This document shows, piece after piece, positions 53,864 to 63,224 of a stretch of DNA of 64,000 nt. The DNA is taken from contig NZ_CP122458.1 in NCBI RefSeq assembly GCF_032598905.1, positions 10,379,001 through 10,443,000 on the forward strand. Direction: 5' to 3'. The translations under genes were made by a program, and so were the position numbers. Each line of letters starts with the position of its first letter. Within the stretch, counting starts at the first letter, position 1. The notes under the pieces were generated by a model, which made no database searches, had not been told where the DNA came from, and saw nothing but the letters and a program-made list of their open reading frames with translations. Origin of the DNA: Streptomyces sp. 11x1 (GTDB taxonomy: Bacteria; Actinomycetota; Actinomycetes; Streptomycetales; Streptomycetaceae).

Positions 53864-55123
53864 TCACACGGGCCCGGCCGCCGGCGCGTTCTCCGCGGGG
53901 CCGGGCTCCGTCCGGCGGGCGCGCTGCCGGTGTTCCGCCCAGCGGACGGCGAACGGCGCGGCCAGGCCGGTCAGGGCGAACAGGACCCCGACGACGTACC
54001 ACCCGGGGCGGCCCCAGGTGATGCAGAGCGAGATGATCAGGGCCGGTCCGAGGGCGTCGGCCAGCCCCGCGCCCAGGCCGAACACTCCCAGGTACTGCCC
54101 CGTGGCGTGTCGCGGGGCGAGGGCGAAGGACACCTCGAAGCCCGCGGCGGAGTACCACAGTTCGCCGATCGTGTGGATCACCGCGGCCGTGAGGAGCAGG
54201 GCCGCGGCGGCCCACGCCGGTAGGCCCGCCGCCAGCGAGATCAGCGAGCAGGACACGAGGAAGGCCACGCCGGCCCTGCGGTAGGCGTCGCCGCCGGCGG
54301 CGGGGGAGACGACGCTGCGGCTGGCCTGCACCTGGAACGCGATGACGATGACGGTGCTGGTGAGGATGGTGCCCGAGATCAGCCAGTGCGGCGCCGTGGT
54401 GGCGCCGACCAGCCAGAGCGGGATGCCCACGGTGAGCACCTTGAACTGCACGGCCATCACGCCGTCCAGGGCGGTGAGCAGCAGATAGGGGCGATCGCGC
54501 AGCGCGGTCCAGCGGGGCCCGTCGACGGCGGGCAGCGGCGCGACCGGCGGGAGGAGGACCAGGACCGCCGCCGAGAACACGAACGCGACCGCGTTGCCGA
54601 CGACCATCAACTGGTAGGCGGTGAGCGTACCCACCTGCACCACCCAACCCGCCAGCACGGCGCCGAGGGAGATGCCGAGGTTGGTCACCGCGCGCAGATA
54701 GGCACGGAACTCCTGCGGCCGGTCCCCTCCGTAGTGCCTGATGAGCGGGGAGCGGGCGGCCGTCCCCGCCGTCTTCGCCCCCGCCGCCGCGCAGACCGCG
54801 AGCACGAACGGCCAGAAGCTGTCCGCCAGTACGAAACCGGCCGTGGCCGCGGCCTGCACCGTGAGGGTGACCGCGAACACGCCGCGCGCCCCGAACCGGT
54901 CCGCCAGATGACCGACCGTGACGCCCAGGGCCAGCGCGACCAGACCCGCCAGCCCGAGACCGAGCCCCACCTGGTCCGCCGGAAGGCGCACCGCCTGCGT
55001 GAAGTACAGGACGCCGGCGGTCAGATAGAGGCCGCTGCCGATGGTGTAGACGAAGTTCGAGGCCGCGAGCACGCGTTGCGGCCGGGTGTCCGGGATCAGG
55101 CGGGGCACGGCGCGACTCCACAT
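53864..55123 (-). CDS. MFS transporter (12 TM)
   Basis: A 419-aa exporter: VLAASNFVYTIGSGLYLTAG (TM1), GHLADRFGARGVFAV (motif A), twelve predicted hydrophobic segments and a charged C-terminal tail. It is convergent with the P450 with a 2-nt gap, which marks the right edge of the biosynthetic region. It probably moves the product or a precursor. ATG 55123 or the GTG just before it; no ribosome-binding site, so it may be leaderless. Confidence 0.88.
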   Translation of the reverse strand: MWSRAVPRLIPDTRPQRVLAASNFVYTIGSGLYLTAGVLYFTQAVRLPADQVGLGLGLAGLVALALGVTVGHLADRFGARGVFAVTLTVQAAATAGFVLADSFWPFVLAVCAAAGAKTAGTAARSPLIRHYGGDRPQEFRAYLRAVTNLGISLGAVLAGWVVQVGTLTAYQLMVVGNAVAFVFSAAVLVLLPPVAPLPAVDGPRWTALRDRPYLLLTALDGVMAVQFKVLTVGIPLWLVGATTAPHWLISGTILTSTVIVIAFQVQASRSVVSPAAGGDAYRRAGVAFLVSCSLISLAAGLPAWAAAALLLTAAVIHTIGELWYSAAGFEVSFALAPRHATGQYLGVFGLGAGLADALGPALIISLCITWGRPGWYVVGVLFALTGLAAPFAVRWAEHRQRARRTEPGPAENAPAAGPV

Positions 55124-55353
55124 CACGGTCGGCGAGTACGGGCCTGGCCAGCTTTGTTGTGCAGTACCTGCCAAAGCAAGAGCGCCGTGCCGCCCGGCCG
55201 AACCACGCCGCGCACGGCGCGCACGGCACGGAAACCCGCTCGCGAGCTCGTCGTCCGCCGACGACAATGCGGACCGACGACATTGCCGGCCGACGGCGGC
55301 ACTCCGGCCGACGGCATTGCTCTGGCCACCCCACCGTTGACAGGAGCGTTCCG

Positions 55354-56292
55354 ATGACCAGCCCGCAGCACGCCCACGCCGGCCTGGACGGCCTCGTGAT
55401 GGGTGACGCGTTCGGCGACAGCTGGTTCACGCGCTCCGACGAGAACGCCGAGGAGCTGTGGGCCGCACGCGCGCCCCGTCCGCGACCCTGGCTGTGGACG
55501 GACGACTCCGCCATGGCCTTCGTCCTGTTCGCCCACCTGACGGCCCGCGACGAGATCCGTCCGGACGCCCTGGCGGAGGAGCTCGCCGCCGAGTACGCCC
55601 GGGACCCCCGGCGCAAGTACGGGCCGTCGATGCACGGTGTGCTGCGGGACATCCGGGAGGGCGGTGACTGGCGGGCCGTCACCAGCGCACGGTTCGGCGG
55701 GCAGGGCTCCTACGGAAACGGCGCCGCCATGCGTGTCGCGCCGCTCGGCGCGTGGTTCCGCGACGACCTGCCCGCCGCACGCGACCAGGCCACGCTGTCC
55801 GCGCTGACCACGCACGCGCACCCCGAGGCCGTGGCGGGCGCCGTCGCCGTGGCGGTCGCGGCGGCGCTGGCGGCCGCCGGCGCGAGCCAGGGCGCCCCGT
55901 CGCGCCCGGAGTTCCTGCGGGAGGTCGCCGACCAGGTGCCGGACGGCGACGTCCGCTCGCGGCTCCTGGTGGCCGCAACCTTCCCCGAGCGCACTTCGGT
56001 CCGTCACGCGGCGACCGTCCTGGGCTCCGGGACACTCATCTCGGCCCCGGACACGGTCCCGTTCGCCCTGTGGTCCGCCGCGGGCCACCTGGACGACCTG
56101 ACCGAGGCACTGTGGCAGACCGTCGCCGGGTGGGGCGACCGCGACACCACCTGCGCCATCGCGGGCGGCGTCGTCGCGTCCCGCACCGGCACGGCAGGCG
56201 TCCCGACGTCCTGGCACGACGCCCGCGAGCCCATCCCCACCTGGAGCCGCTGGAATCCCCCGGCGGCGATGACGACAGGGTCCCGCTCCTGA
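55354..56292 (+). CDS. ADP-ribosylglycohydrolase family protein
   Basis: A 312-aa dinuclear-Mg hydrolase of the DraG/ARH type, which removes ADP-ribose from protein or nucleotide. Metal-binding motifs: DGLVMGDAFGDSWF, WTDDSAMAF and the C-terminal GDRDTTCAIAGGVVA. AGGAG precedes the ATG. The 230-nt gap upstream contains GC-rich partial repeats (CCGACGGC units). It stands alone between the cluster-edge transporter and the convergent flavoprotein gene. Confidence 0.9.
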   Translation: MTSPQHAHAGLDGLVMGDAFGDSWFTRSDENAEELWAARAPRPRPWLWTDDSAMAFVLFAHLTARDEIRPDALAEELAAEYARDPRRKYGPSMHGVLRDIREGGDWRAVTSARFGGQGSYGNGAAMRVAPLGAWFRDDLPAARDQATLSALTTHAHPEAVAGAVAVAVAAALAAAGASQGAPSRPEFLREVADQVPDGDVRSRLLVAATFPERTSVRHAATVLGSGTLISAPDTVPFALWSAAGHLDDLTEALWQTVAGWGDRDTTCAIAGGVVASRTGTAGVPTSWHDAREPIPTWSRWNPPAAMTTGSRS

Positions 56293-56336
56293 CAGCGGCG
56301 GCCTGTGCCGACGGCCGCGGTCTGTGCCGACAGCCG

Positions 56337-56798
56337 TCAGGCCAGCCACCCCTCGTCGCGCATGATGCCCCTCCCGCGGAGTTCCGGCTCGCCGCGCCAG
56401 GCGCGCACGGTCTCCGGGACCACGCGGACGTACACGAACGCCCCCTCTTCCGCGCGCGGATCCCACCCGAACTTGTCGGTGAACGCCCGCGCCGCGGCTT
56501 CGGGCACCTCCGCGTCGGGGAAGCACTCCGCCCGCCCCTGGAGGAGCACCACGTCGAAGGTGTCCGGCAGCGACAGGCGTACGCGCGGCTCCTCCCGCAC
56601 GTTCCGCACGGTCACGGAAGCGGCGCCGGTGCACATCCACACAGCCCGCCCGTCCCACGAGAACCACAGCGGCACCTGGTGCGGCCCGTGATCGGGGTGA
56701 GCCGTCGACACCCACACGTCCCGCTCGGTGACGAGGCGGTCCAGCGTGTCACGCACACGCTCCGCGGCCGGGCGGCGAACGACTCCCGTGGTCTCCAT
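56337..56798 (-). CDS. PPOX-class (pyridoxamine-phosphate-oxidase-like) flavin protein
   Basis: A 153-aa split-barrel flavin or F420-binding protein: TERDVWVSTAHPDHGPHQVP, LWFSWDGRAVWMCTG, RLSLPDTFDVVLLQGRAE. Substrate unknown; many actinobacterial members use F420. ATG 56798 has only a weak ribosome-binding site. Convergent with the ADP-ribosylglycohydrolase and divergent from the kinase operon. Confidence 0.87.
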   Translation of the reverse strand: METTGVVRRPAAERVRDTLDRLVTERDVWVSTAHPDHGPHQVPLWFSWDGRAVWMCTGAASVTVRNVREEPRVRLSLPDTFDVVLLQGRAECFPDAEVPEAAARAFTDKFGWDPRAEEGAFVYVRVVPETVRAWRGEPELRGRGIMRDEGWLA

Positions 56799-57048
56799 GA
56801 GGGCCGACCCTAGCCATGCGCAGGCCGGCACGCCTGAGGCGCGGGACCTACGCCCAGCGACCGACGAACCCTCCTCCCAGCCCCGTCGGCCACTACGACC
56901 GTCTGCTTCAGGCCGAGGCCGCCGCCCGCCCGCACGGCAGAGGGTGGCGCACCGCAACCGCAGTGGCTGAAAATGTGTCTCTCATCGCGCGGCGCGGCGA
57001 TTCGCCGGGGGGCGGGGCTTCGACGCACGGCGGCCTTGGGGGGCTGGA

Positions 57049-58710
57049 ATGAACACATGGACATTGCCCGGATACACCGAGTCGGTCGAACTCGGGTCCG
57101 GGGCGAGCGGGCGGGTGGTCCTCGCCGTGCACGAGGAGACCGGCGTGCCGGTGGCCGTCAAGTACCTCAGCGAGTCGCTGCGAGGCCGGCCGGGCTTCGT
57201 ACGCGACTTCCGTACCGAGGCGCGCCTCCTCGGCGGGTTGGAGAGCCCCTTCGTCACCGAGCTGTACGAGTACGTCGAGGGCCCGGACGGTGCCGCCATC
57301 GTGATGGAGCTGGTGGACGGCGTCTCGTTGCGCGCCGTGCTGAAGCGGGAGGCCCCGCTCGGCCCGGAGGCCGCGCTCGTCATCCTCAAGGGATCACTGC
57401 TCGGACTGGCGGACGCGCACCGCGTCGGCGTCGTCCACCGCGACTACAAGCCGGAGAACGTCCTGGTCGCGCCGGACGGATCCTCCAAGCTGGTCGACTT
57501 CGGCATCGCGGTGGACGCGGGAACCAGCCAAGGAGTGGCGGGAACCCCCTCCTACATGGCCCCGGAACAGTGGACCGGATCGCCCGCCTCGCCCGCCGCC
57601 GACGTGTACGCGGCCGCCGCCACCTTCTTCGAATGCCTGACCGGCCACAAGCCGTACCGCGGCGACAACCTCGCGGCGCTCGCGGTGCAGCACGTCGACG
57701 CACCCGTCCCCGCCGACGAGGTGCCGGAGGGGGTGCGTGAGCTGGTGCGCCGGGGGCTGGCGAAGGATCCGGAGGATCGGCCCGCGGAGGCCGAGGCCTT
57801 CGTCAGGGAACTGGAGGCGGCCGCCCTCGCGGGCTACGGGCCCAAGTGGGAGGAACGCGGCCGTGGGCGGCTCGCCGCGCTGGTGGCCCTGCTGCCGTTG
57901 CTGTTGCCCTCGGCCCGCAGCACCCCTCGAACCACCACCGACACCGCCCGTACGGTCCTGCACCAGGAACCGGGCCGCGGCGGCGCCCAGGCATGGCTGC
58001 CCGGCCGGTCCGGCATGCTGGTCTCCGGTGCCGCGCTGCTCCTGGGAGCCGTGCTCACCTTCGGACTCCAGCACACCCCAGGAGACGGCACCGGTCAGGT
58101 GGCCCAGGCCCTTGCCACCACCAGCGCCGAAGGGAGTACGGACACGGCGGCGCCGCCGCCCCCGACGGACTCCGCCTCCCTGTCCCCGACGCCTTCCGAC
58201 TCGGCCGATCAGTCGCCGTCACCCACCCTGTCGCCCTCGGACGACGCGTCCACCCCCACCGACGAACCCTCGTCCTCCGCCACCACGGACGCCACCACGG
58301 ACGCGACCACGGGGACGACCGAGCCCGGCGCGGCGACCACCACCCCGGCGCCGACGACGACCTCCCCGACTCCGGTGAAGGACCCGGCCGTCAAGGATGT
58401 GGCGGTGTCGGGCTTCCGGCAGACGGGTCCGGCGACCGCCACGGCGACCATCGACGTCGTCACGGACGGCACCGGACCGATCTCCCTCACCGTCTCGTGG
58501 TTCGTGGGCGAGGCGAGCGGACAGTACGGCACCCAGGACGGCACGTCCCAGACCTTCCGACGCAGCGGCGCCACCCAGTACACGCTCACCGTCGACCACG
58601 CCTTCCGGGGCACGGGTTGCTACTGGGCGGTGCAGGCCACGACCACCCCGACCGCCGCGGACGGCGGCGCCTCGCAGCAGCTCCTGACCAGACGGTGTGT
58701 CATCGGATGA
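57049..58710 (+). CDS. Membrane Ser/Thr protein kinase (PknB-type)
   Basis: A 553-aa Hanks-type kinase. Kinase domain 9-265: GSGASG loop (16-21), Lys38, HRDYKPEN (130-137), DFG (150-152) and APEQ. One TM near 320-340 (MLVSGAALLLGAVLTFGLQ), then a Ser/Thr/Pro-rich linker (~350-455) and an extracellular beta-sandwich-like domain (VKDVAVSGFRQTGPATATAT) with a late Cys pair. No PASTA repeats. It overlaps the next gene by 4 nt (ATGA), and that gene encodes a likely substrate. Confidence 0.92.
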   Translation: MNTWTLPGYTESVELGSGASGRVVLAVHEETGVPVAVKYLSESLRGRPGFVRDFRTEARLLGGLESPFVTELYEYVEGPDGAAIVMELVDGVSLRAVLKREAPLGPEAALVILKGSLLGLADAHRVGVVHRDYKPENVLVAPDGSSKLVDFGIAVDAGTSQGVAGTPSYMAPEQWTGSPASPAADVYAAAATFFECLTGHKPYRGDNLAALAVQHVDAPVPADEVPEGVRELVRRGLAKDPEDRPAEAEAFVRELEAAALAGYGPKWEERGRGRLAALVALLPLLLPSARSTPRTTTDTARTVLHQEPGRGGAQAWLPGRSGMLVSGAALLLGAVLTFGLQHTPGDGTGQVAQALATTSAEGSTDTAAPPPPTDSASLSPTPSDSADQSPSPTLSPSDDASTPTDEPSSSATTDATTDATTGTTEPGAATTTPAPTTTSPTPVKDPAVKDVAVSGFRQTGPATATATIDVVTDGTGPISLTVSWFVGEASGQYGTQDGTSQTFRRSGATQYTLTVDHAFRGTGCYWAVQATTTPTAADGGASQQLLTRRCVIG

Positions 58711-59711
58711 ACATGCAGAATGACGACAGCGTGCCCGCGCCGGCGGCGGAGGCCGACGAGCCCACGGTGATGCTGCCCGACGCGGTGACGCTGGTGGAGG
58801 GCATCGACGACGCCGTCACGCAGGTGCCGGAGCGCCAGGACGCCGACGAGTACACCCAGGTTCTCCCGGCCGCCGGTGAGTCCGCCCCCACCGTGGACCT
58901 CGGCCCGGCATCCACTGTGCGACTGGGCCCCGCCGCCACCGTGCACCTGGGTCCCGCCGCCACCGTGCACCTGGGTCCCGTCGAGGACCGCATCCCCGAT
59001 GCCGCTCCTGCCGTCGATGCCGAAGCCGATGCGGAGGCCGTCGACGCCGGGTACGCCGCCGAGTACAGCGCCACCGTGCTGGCCAGCCACTGGATCCAAC
59101 GACCCGAGACCGACGACACCCTCGCCGAGGCGACGCTCGCCGAGACGACCGTCGCCGACAAGACCGTCGAACAGCCCTCCACAGCCGCAGCGAACGGGTC
59201 CACGCCGCCCGACCGCGTCGACGGCACGCTGCTGCGTTTCGGCCCCGGCGTGACCAACGTCGTCGCACAGCGAACCCACCGCACGTTCCCCGCCCTGCCG
59301 CCGACCTCCGTCCCCCGGCGCCGACGGCTGCGCCGGCACGCCCTGCCCGTGCTGGTGCTCCTCTGCGTCCTCGCGTTCCTCGCCTGGCAAAGGCTCGGGC
59401 CGCCCCTCCGGGTCGACGCGGTGACGGTCACGGCCCGGCCCACGGTCCTGCGGTGCGACAGCACCGCCGACATCGTCGCCGTCGTCGCGACGAACGGCCG
59501 TCCGGGCACGTTCTCGTACCGCTGGATCCGCAGCGACGGGACCCGCTCGGGCATCCTGGAAGAGGTGGTGGTCCGGGGGCAGCGTCAGGCGCGCCTGCAT
59601 CTGCGGTGGACCTTCCAGGGCGAGGGACACCGCACGGCCCGGGCCGAACTGCGCATCCTCACCGCGGGCCCGCACACGGCCACCACCCGTTTCGCCTACG
59701 ACTGTTCCTGA
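58707..59711 (+). CDS. Thr-rich membrane protein, likely substrate or partner of the kinase
   Basis: A 334-aa single-pass membrane protein. The cytoplasmic N-terminal ~205 aa hold repeated phospho-acceptor-like units: DEPTVMLP, EYTQVLP, APTVDLGP, STVRLGP and two copies of ATVHLGP. The TxxL/V spacing matches FHA-binding or kinase-target motifs. A TM helix (ALPVLVLLCVLAFLAW) leads to a ~110-aa extracytoplasmic Ig-like domain (VDAVTVTARPTVLRCDSTAD). The C-terminal domains of kinase and partner look alike in type. It is coupled to the kinase by an ATGA overlap. Confidence 0.85.
   Translation: MNMQNDDSVPAPAAEADEPTVMLPDAVTLVEGIDDAVTQVPERQDADEYTQVLPAAGESAPTVDLGPASTVRLGPAATVHLGPAATVHLGPVEDRIPDAAPAVDAEADAEAVDAGYAAEYSATVLASHWIQRPETDDTLAEATLAETTVADKTVEQPSTAAANGSTPPDRVDGTLLRFGPGVTNVVAQRTHRTFPALPPTSVPRRRRLRRHALPVLVLLCVLAFLAWQRLGPPLRVDAVTVTARPTVLRCDSTADIVAVVATNGRPGTFSYRWIRSDGTRSGILEEVVVRGQRQARLHLRWTFQGEGHRTARAELRILTAGPHTATTRFAYDCS
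58931..58978. repeat. Perfect 24-bp tandem duplication in the kinase-partner gene
   Basis: CGCCGCCACCGTGCACCTGG plus GTCC occurs twice head to tail, producing the repeated ATVHLGP unit. A third, diverged unit lies just 5'. Confidence 0.9.
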
Positions 59712-59738
59712 GACGGTCCCCGCCGGGCGTGTGATGCG

Positions 59739-60128
59739 TCAGTCGCAGCTGGAGGCGCTCTGGATCATGACGCCGGTCACGGTGAGATAGGAGGGGTACT
59801 GGCGTCCAGTGCTCGGCTCGATGCATTCGTAGCCGGTCACGCCGTTGCGGAGGTACCTGAGCATCACCCGGTCGTCGTTGCGGGTGTTGAACACGTAGGC
59901 CGAGCCCCGGCTCCTCGATCCCAGGTTCTGGTAGTAGTCGGTGACGTCCTGGTACGCGGCGGTCGGCGACTGCGACTCCCAGTCGGCGGCGGTGAGGTAG
60001 AAGCACACGCGAGGGTAGGCGCAACCCTTGTAGGAGTCGGCGTGAGCTTGGGGCGCCGCGAAGATCGCCGAGCCGGCGACCATGGCGCCGAGCATGGCGA
60101 AGGCGCGCTTGCTGAGGGAAAGGCGCAT
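59739..60128 (-). CDS. Secreted peptidase-inhibitor I36-like protein
   Basis: A 129-aa exported protein with a signal peptide (MRLSLSKRAFAMLGAMVAG ... PQAHA, cleaved about residue 31). The mature part, KGCAYPRVCFYLTAADWESQ, then DYYQNLGSRSRGSAYVFNTR, resembles the beta/gamma-crystallin-like inhibitor family I36 of Streptomyces metalloprotease inhibitors. Cysteines at the ends suggest two disulfides. ATG at 60128. Confidence 0.78.
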   Translation of the reverse strand: MRLSLSKRAFAMLGAMVAGSAIFAAPQAHADSYKGCAYPRVCFYLTAADWESQSPTAAYQDVTDYYQNLGSRSRGSAYVFNTRNDDRVMLRYLRNGVTGYECIEPSTGRQYPSYLTVTGVMIQSASSCD

Positions 60129-60334
60129 GTCTGCTTCCTTCTGTCGATGGGATGCCACGGGTCCCTGTCTCCGGTGATGGCGGAGAGGCCCGGTGGGCAC
60201 CAGACATTGCCGACGGTGATCCTTTTCAGCAAGGAGAACCGGGGTCCGGGGGACGGTGGGACGCCGTGGCCGCCGCTGCCTGGCACGTTCAGGGACGCTG
60301 GGACGCCGGTGGGATGATGGACAAGGACGGAGGC

Positions 60335-60511
60335 ATGGAGCTCGACATCCTCGTGGCCGCCATCGCCACCGGCCTCGCCCTGGCCGGCCCCGGCCGCATC
60401 GCCGCCGACCGCTTCCTGCCCTTCCTGCGCGCCCACCGGCTGGTGTACGGAGTGGCCACAGTGATACTCGGCGCGGTGACGGCGGGCGTCGTCCCGCTCG
60501 TCCGGAACTGA
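60335..60511 (+). CDS. Small two-TM membrane protein
   Basis: A 58-aa protein with two hydrophobic helices: DILVAAIATGLALAGPGRIA and LVYGVATVILGAVTAGVVPL. Function unknown. AAGGA lies 7 nt upstream of the ATG. ATGs at 60314/60317 in frame are alternatives. Confidence 0.6.
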   Translation: MELDILVAAIATGLALAGPGRIAADRFLPFLRAHRLVYGVATVILGAVTAGVVPLVRN

Positions 60512-60736
60512 GCCCGCCCTCGACACCTCTCGCCCAGGGCGGGCATGTGACCCGACGGGCCGCCGCTTCGTACGAGGCGCCGGCCGCTGTCGTTCCCGCC
60601 GACCGCGGGGAGCAACGGCTCTCCGGCCCACCTGCCGCCCGGTGGTCCACCTCGGTCCCCCCCCACGGCGCGCGCGCTCCGACTGCTGCCCGCACCCGCG
60701 CCCTTGGAGGGGAACCGCGAAAGGCAGACTGTCCGC

Positions 60737-61702
60737 ATGACCCTCCACTGCATCGTGCTGGACGACTACCAGGACGCCGCCCTTACCCTGGCGGACTGGA
60801 GCCCCCTCGACGGCCACGTCGAGGTGCGCGCGCTCCGCGAGCACATCGCCGACCGGGACCGGCTCGTGGCCGAGCTCGCCGACTGCGAGATCGTCGTGGC
60901 CATGCGGGAGCGCACCCCTTTCGACGCCGACCTCCTGCGCCGACTGCCCCGGCTCCGCCTGCTGATCACCACGGGCATGCGCAACGCCTCCATCGACCTG
61001 GCGGCGGCGCGGGCCCAGGGCGTGACCGTCTGCGGGACGGCGAGCAGCCCCACCCCGCCCGTCGAACTGACCTGGGCGCTCCTCCTCGGCCTCGCCCGGC
61101 AGGTCACCGTCGAGAACCGCGCCCTGCGCGAGGACGGCCCCTGGCAGTCCACCGTCGGCCAGGACCTGCACGGCCGCACCCTCGGCCTGCTCGGACTCGG
61201 TAAGATCGGCACCCGGGTGGCCCGCGTCGCCACCGCCTTCGGCATGGAGGTCCTGGCCTGGAGCGAGAACCTCACCGCCGAGCGGGCGGCCGAGGCGAGC
61301 GCTCGACTCGCCGCGGACAAGATGGATCTCCTGGGCCGCAGCGACTTCGTCTCCGTCCATCTCGTCCTGTCCGACCGCACCCGCGGCCTGCTGGGGGAGC
61401 CGGAACTGCGTGCCATGCGCCCGCACGCACACCTCGTCAACACCTCCCGCGCCGCCATCGTCGACCGGACGGCACTGCTGCGCGCCCTGCGCGAGGGCTG
61501 GATCGCCGGCGCCGGCCTCGACGTCTTCGACAGCGAGCCCCTCCCCGCGGACGACCCCTTCCGCACCCTCCCCAACGTCCTCGCCACCCCGCACCTCGGC
61601 TATGTCACCGAGCGCAACTACCGCACCTTCTATTCGGGAGCGGTGGAGGACATCACCGCCTTCCTCGCCGACGCCCCCGTCCGGCAGCTGGCGGGCGCGT
61701 AG
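60737..61702 (+). CDS. D-isomer-specific 2-hydroxyacid dehydrogenase
   Basis: A 321-aa NAD(P)-dependent dehydrogenase. NAD-binding LGLLGLGKIGTRVARVATA, catalytic Arg in VNTSRAAIVDR, Glu in DVFDSEPLP and His in ATPHLGYVTERN. Length is as expected for the family. It reduces a 2-oxo acid or the reverse; the substrate is unknown. ATG 60737 (MTLHCIVLDD) fits family starts better than 60704. Confidence 0.92.
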   Translation: MTLHCIVLDDYQDAALTLADWSPLDGHVEVRALREHIADRDRLVAELADCEIVVAMRERTPFDADLLRRLPRLRLLITTGMRNASIDLAAARAQGVTVCGTASSPTPPVELTWALLLGLARQVTVENRALREDGPWQSTVGQDLHGRTLGLLGLGKIGTRVARVATAFGMEVLAWSENLTAERAAEASARLAADKMDLLGRSDFVSVHLVLSDRTRGLLGEPELRAMRPHAHLVNTSRAAIVDRTALLRALREGWIAGAGLDVFDSEPLPADDPFRTLPNVLATPHLGYVTERNYRTFYSGAVEDITAFLADAPVRQLAGA

Positions 61703-61855
61703 CCACCGGCACGTCAGGGCTCACGGAACGTCAACATCATGGGAGATCAGGGCTGTTCGCCTGCCTCATGACCGCCGGGACACATCCTGGATACGCCCGT
61801 GGCCGCTCGGTGCACCCCCGTTGCCGACGGCGATCCCTCTCACTACGGTCGGCCC

Positions 61856-62545
61856 ATGGCGGACGACGAACCCACGCGGGCGGCACGGCTGCTGGACGCC
61901 CAGGCGAAAGCCGTACGGCTCTTCGCGGAGGTGGAGGAGCGCGGTCACGTCGCCCCCGGCGAGGGCGAACGCGCGGTCAGCGACCGGATCCGGGACCTGG
62001 CGAACGAACTGTTCGGCACCACCCGGCACTGGCACAAGAGCATCGTGCGCTCCGGCCCGAACACACTGAAGCCCTACCGGGAGAACCCACCGGACCGGGT
62101 GATCACCGCTGACGACATCGTGTTCGCCGACTTCGGTCCCATCTTCGAGGAGTACGAGGCCGACTTCGGCCGGACCTTCGTCCTCGGCGACGACCCCGTC
62201 AAGCACCGCCTCCGCGACGACCTGCCCCGCGTCTTCGCGGCGGGCCGGGCGTTCTTCGAGGCCGACCCGGACATCACCGGAGCGCGGCTGTACGCCGAGG
62301 TGGAGAGGCTCGCCGCGGAGGCCGGATGGCAGCTGGGCGGCTGGCACGCCGGGCACCTGGTCGGCGAGTTCCCGCACGAGTGGATCGACGGCGCGGACGT
62401 GGAGTCGTACATCACCCCCGCCAACACCACACCGCTGCGCCGCACCGACAAGGCCGGGCGCCGCTGCCACTGGATCCTGGAGATCCATCTCATCGACCCC
62501 GCACGCGAGTTCGGCGGCTTTCACGAAGAATTACTCACCCTCTGA
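61856..62545 (+). CDS. M24-family (creatinase/aminopeptidase P-like) protein
   Basis: A 229-aa pita-bread-fold hydrolase. Metal-ligand-like motifs: VITADDIVFADFGPIFEEYE with Asp residues, GGWHAGHLVGEFPHEW with His, and HWILEIHLIDP with Glu. The fold lacks the N-terminal domain of prolidases. The peptide target is unknown. A TACGGT box 7 nt before the ATG and a TTGCCG upstream suggest a leaderless transcript. Confidence 0.8.
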   Translation: MADDEPTRAARLLDAQAKAVRLFAEVEERGHVAPGEGERAVSDRIRDLANELFGTTRHWHKSIVRSGPNTLKPYRENPPDRVITADDIVFADFGPIFEEYEADFGRTFVLGDDPVKHRLRDDLPRVFAAGRAFFEADPDITGARLYAEVERLAAEAGWQLGGWHAGHLVGEFPHEWIDGADVESYITPANTTPLRRTDKAGRRCHWILEIHLIDPAREFGGFHEELLTL

Positions 62546-62622
62546 CCGGGCCTTTCGTCCCCTTCGTGAACCTCGATGGCAGACCGGGGCAACCATCCGT
62601 GCCACTCGCGGGTCACATCCAG

Positions 62623-62641
62623 TGAGAGCAAAGCGCTCTCA
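62623..62641. promoter_or_regulatory. 7-bp hairpin in the spore-associated-protein gene leader
   Basis: TGAGAGC-AAAGC-GCTCTCA is a perfect inverted repeat 18 nt upstream of the ATG at 62660. It could be an operator or a 5'-UTR hairpin. It resembles, but is not, a CebR box. Confidence 0.5.
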
Positions 62642-62659
62642 TGGCTACAAGGGGGAAAT

Positions 62660-63109
62660 ATGCGAAAGGTGCGCAATGTCGTGACGATGGGGGCGTTAGC
62701 CGCTCTGGCGGTGGGCGCCTCGACCGCGTTCGCCGCGACGGCCTCCGCCGCGCCGAACGTCACCCCGCAGGGTGTCTGCGGCAAGGCCTACAAAACGGTG
62801 AACTCGGCGCCCGTCGGTTCGCTGGGCACCGTCTACCTGACCTACAACTCCTCGAACGGCGAGAACTGCGTCGCGACCATCCGCAAGAACCCGGGCACGC
62901 TCAAGCCCATGTCCACGTGGGTCTACATCCCCGCCACCGACGAGTACGCGGGCGACGCCGGTGACTACTCCTCGTACGCGGGGCCGGCCTACGTCTACGG
63001 CAAGGGCTTCTGTGTGAGCTGGGGCGGCAGCATCGACAACGTGTACGTGTCGGTGGAGAACTCCAACTGCGGTTCCCTGAAGGAGACGCGGGTCACCGAG
63101 ATCCGCTGA
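62660..63109 (+). CDS. Spore-associated-protein-A-like secreted protein
   Basis: A 149-aa exported protein with a Sec signal (MRKVRNVVTMGALAALAVG, cleavage after about residue 32). The mature part (GVCGKAYKTVNSAPVGSLGT, then YVYGKGFCVSWGGSIDNVYV) matches what I know as the Streptomyces spore-associated protein A family, with four Cys for two disulfides. AAGGGGG sits upstream of the ATG. A nested terminator follows the stop. Confidence 0.75.
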   Translation: MRKVRNVVTMGALAALAVGASTAFAATASAAPNVTPQGVCGKAYKTVNSAPVGSLGTVYLTYNSSNGENCVATIRKNPGTLKPMSTWVYIPATDEYAGDAGDYSSYAGPAYVYGKGFCVSWGGSIDNVYVSVENSNCGSLKETRVTEIR

Positions 63110-63158
63110 TCCGGCCGACGTGCTGACTCGACCGGTCAGCTGATCAGCCTGTCACCGA

Positions 63159-63218
63159 GCCGTGAGTTCCCGAACCGGCCGCCTCTCCTGAGGCGCACCT
63201 GGCGCGGGGACTCACGGC
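63159..63218 (+). terminator. Nested terminator after the spore-associated-protein gene
   Basis: GCCGTGAGTTCCC (63159-63171) pairs with GGGGACTCACGGC (63206-63218) through one G-U, and an inner hairpin CGCCTC-TCCT-GAGGCG lies between. Confidence 0.75.
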
Positions 63219-63224
63219 GCTTTG

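Noticed and set aside
62623..62641. A CebR cellobiose-repressor box
   Set aside because: The hairpin TGAGAGC...GCTCTCA has a 5-nt spacer and lacks the TGGGAGCGCTCCCA core.
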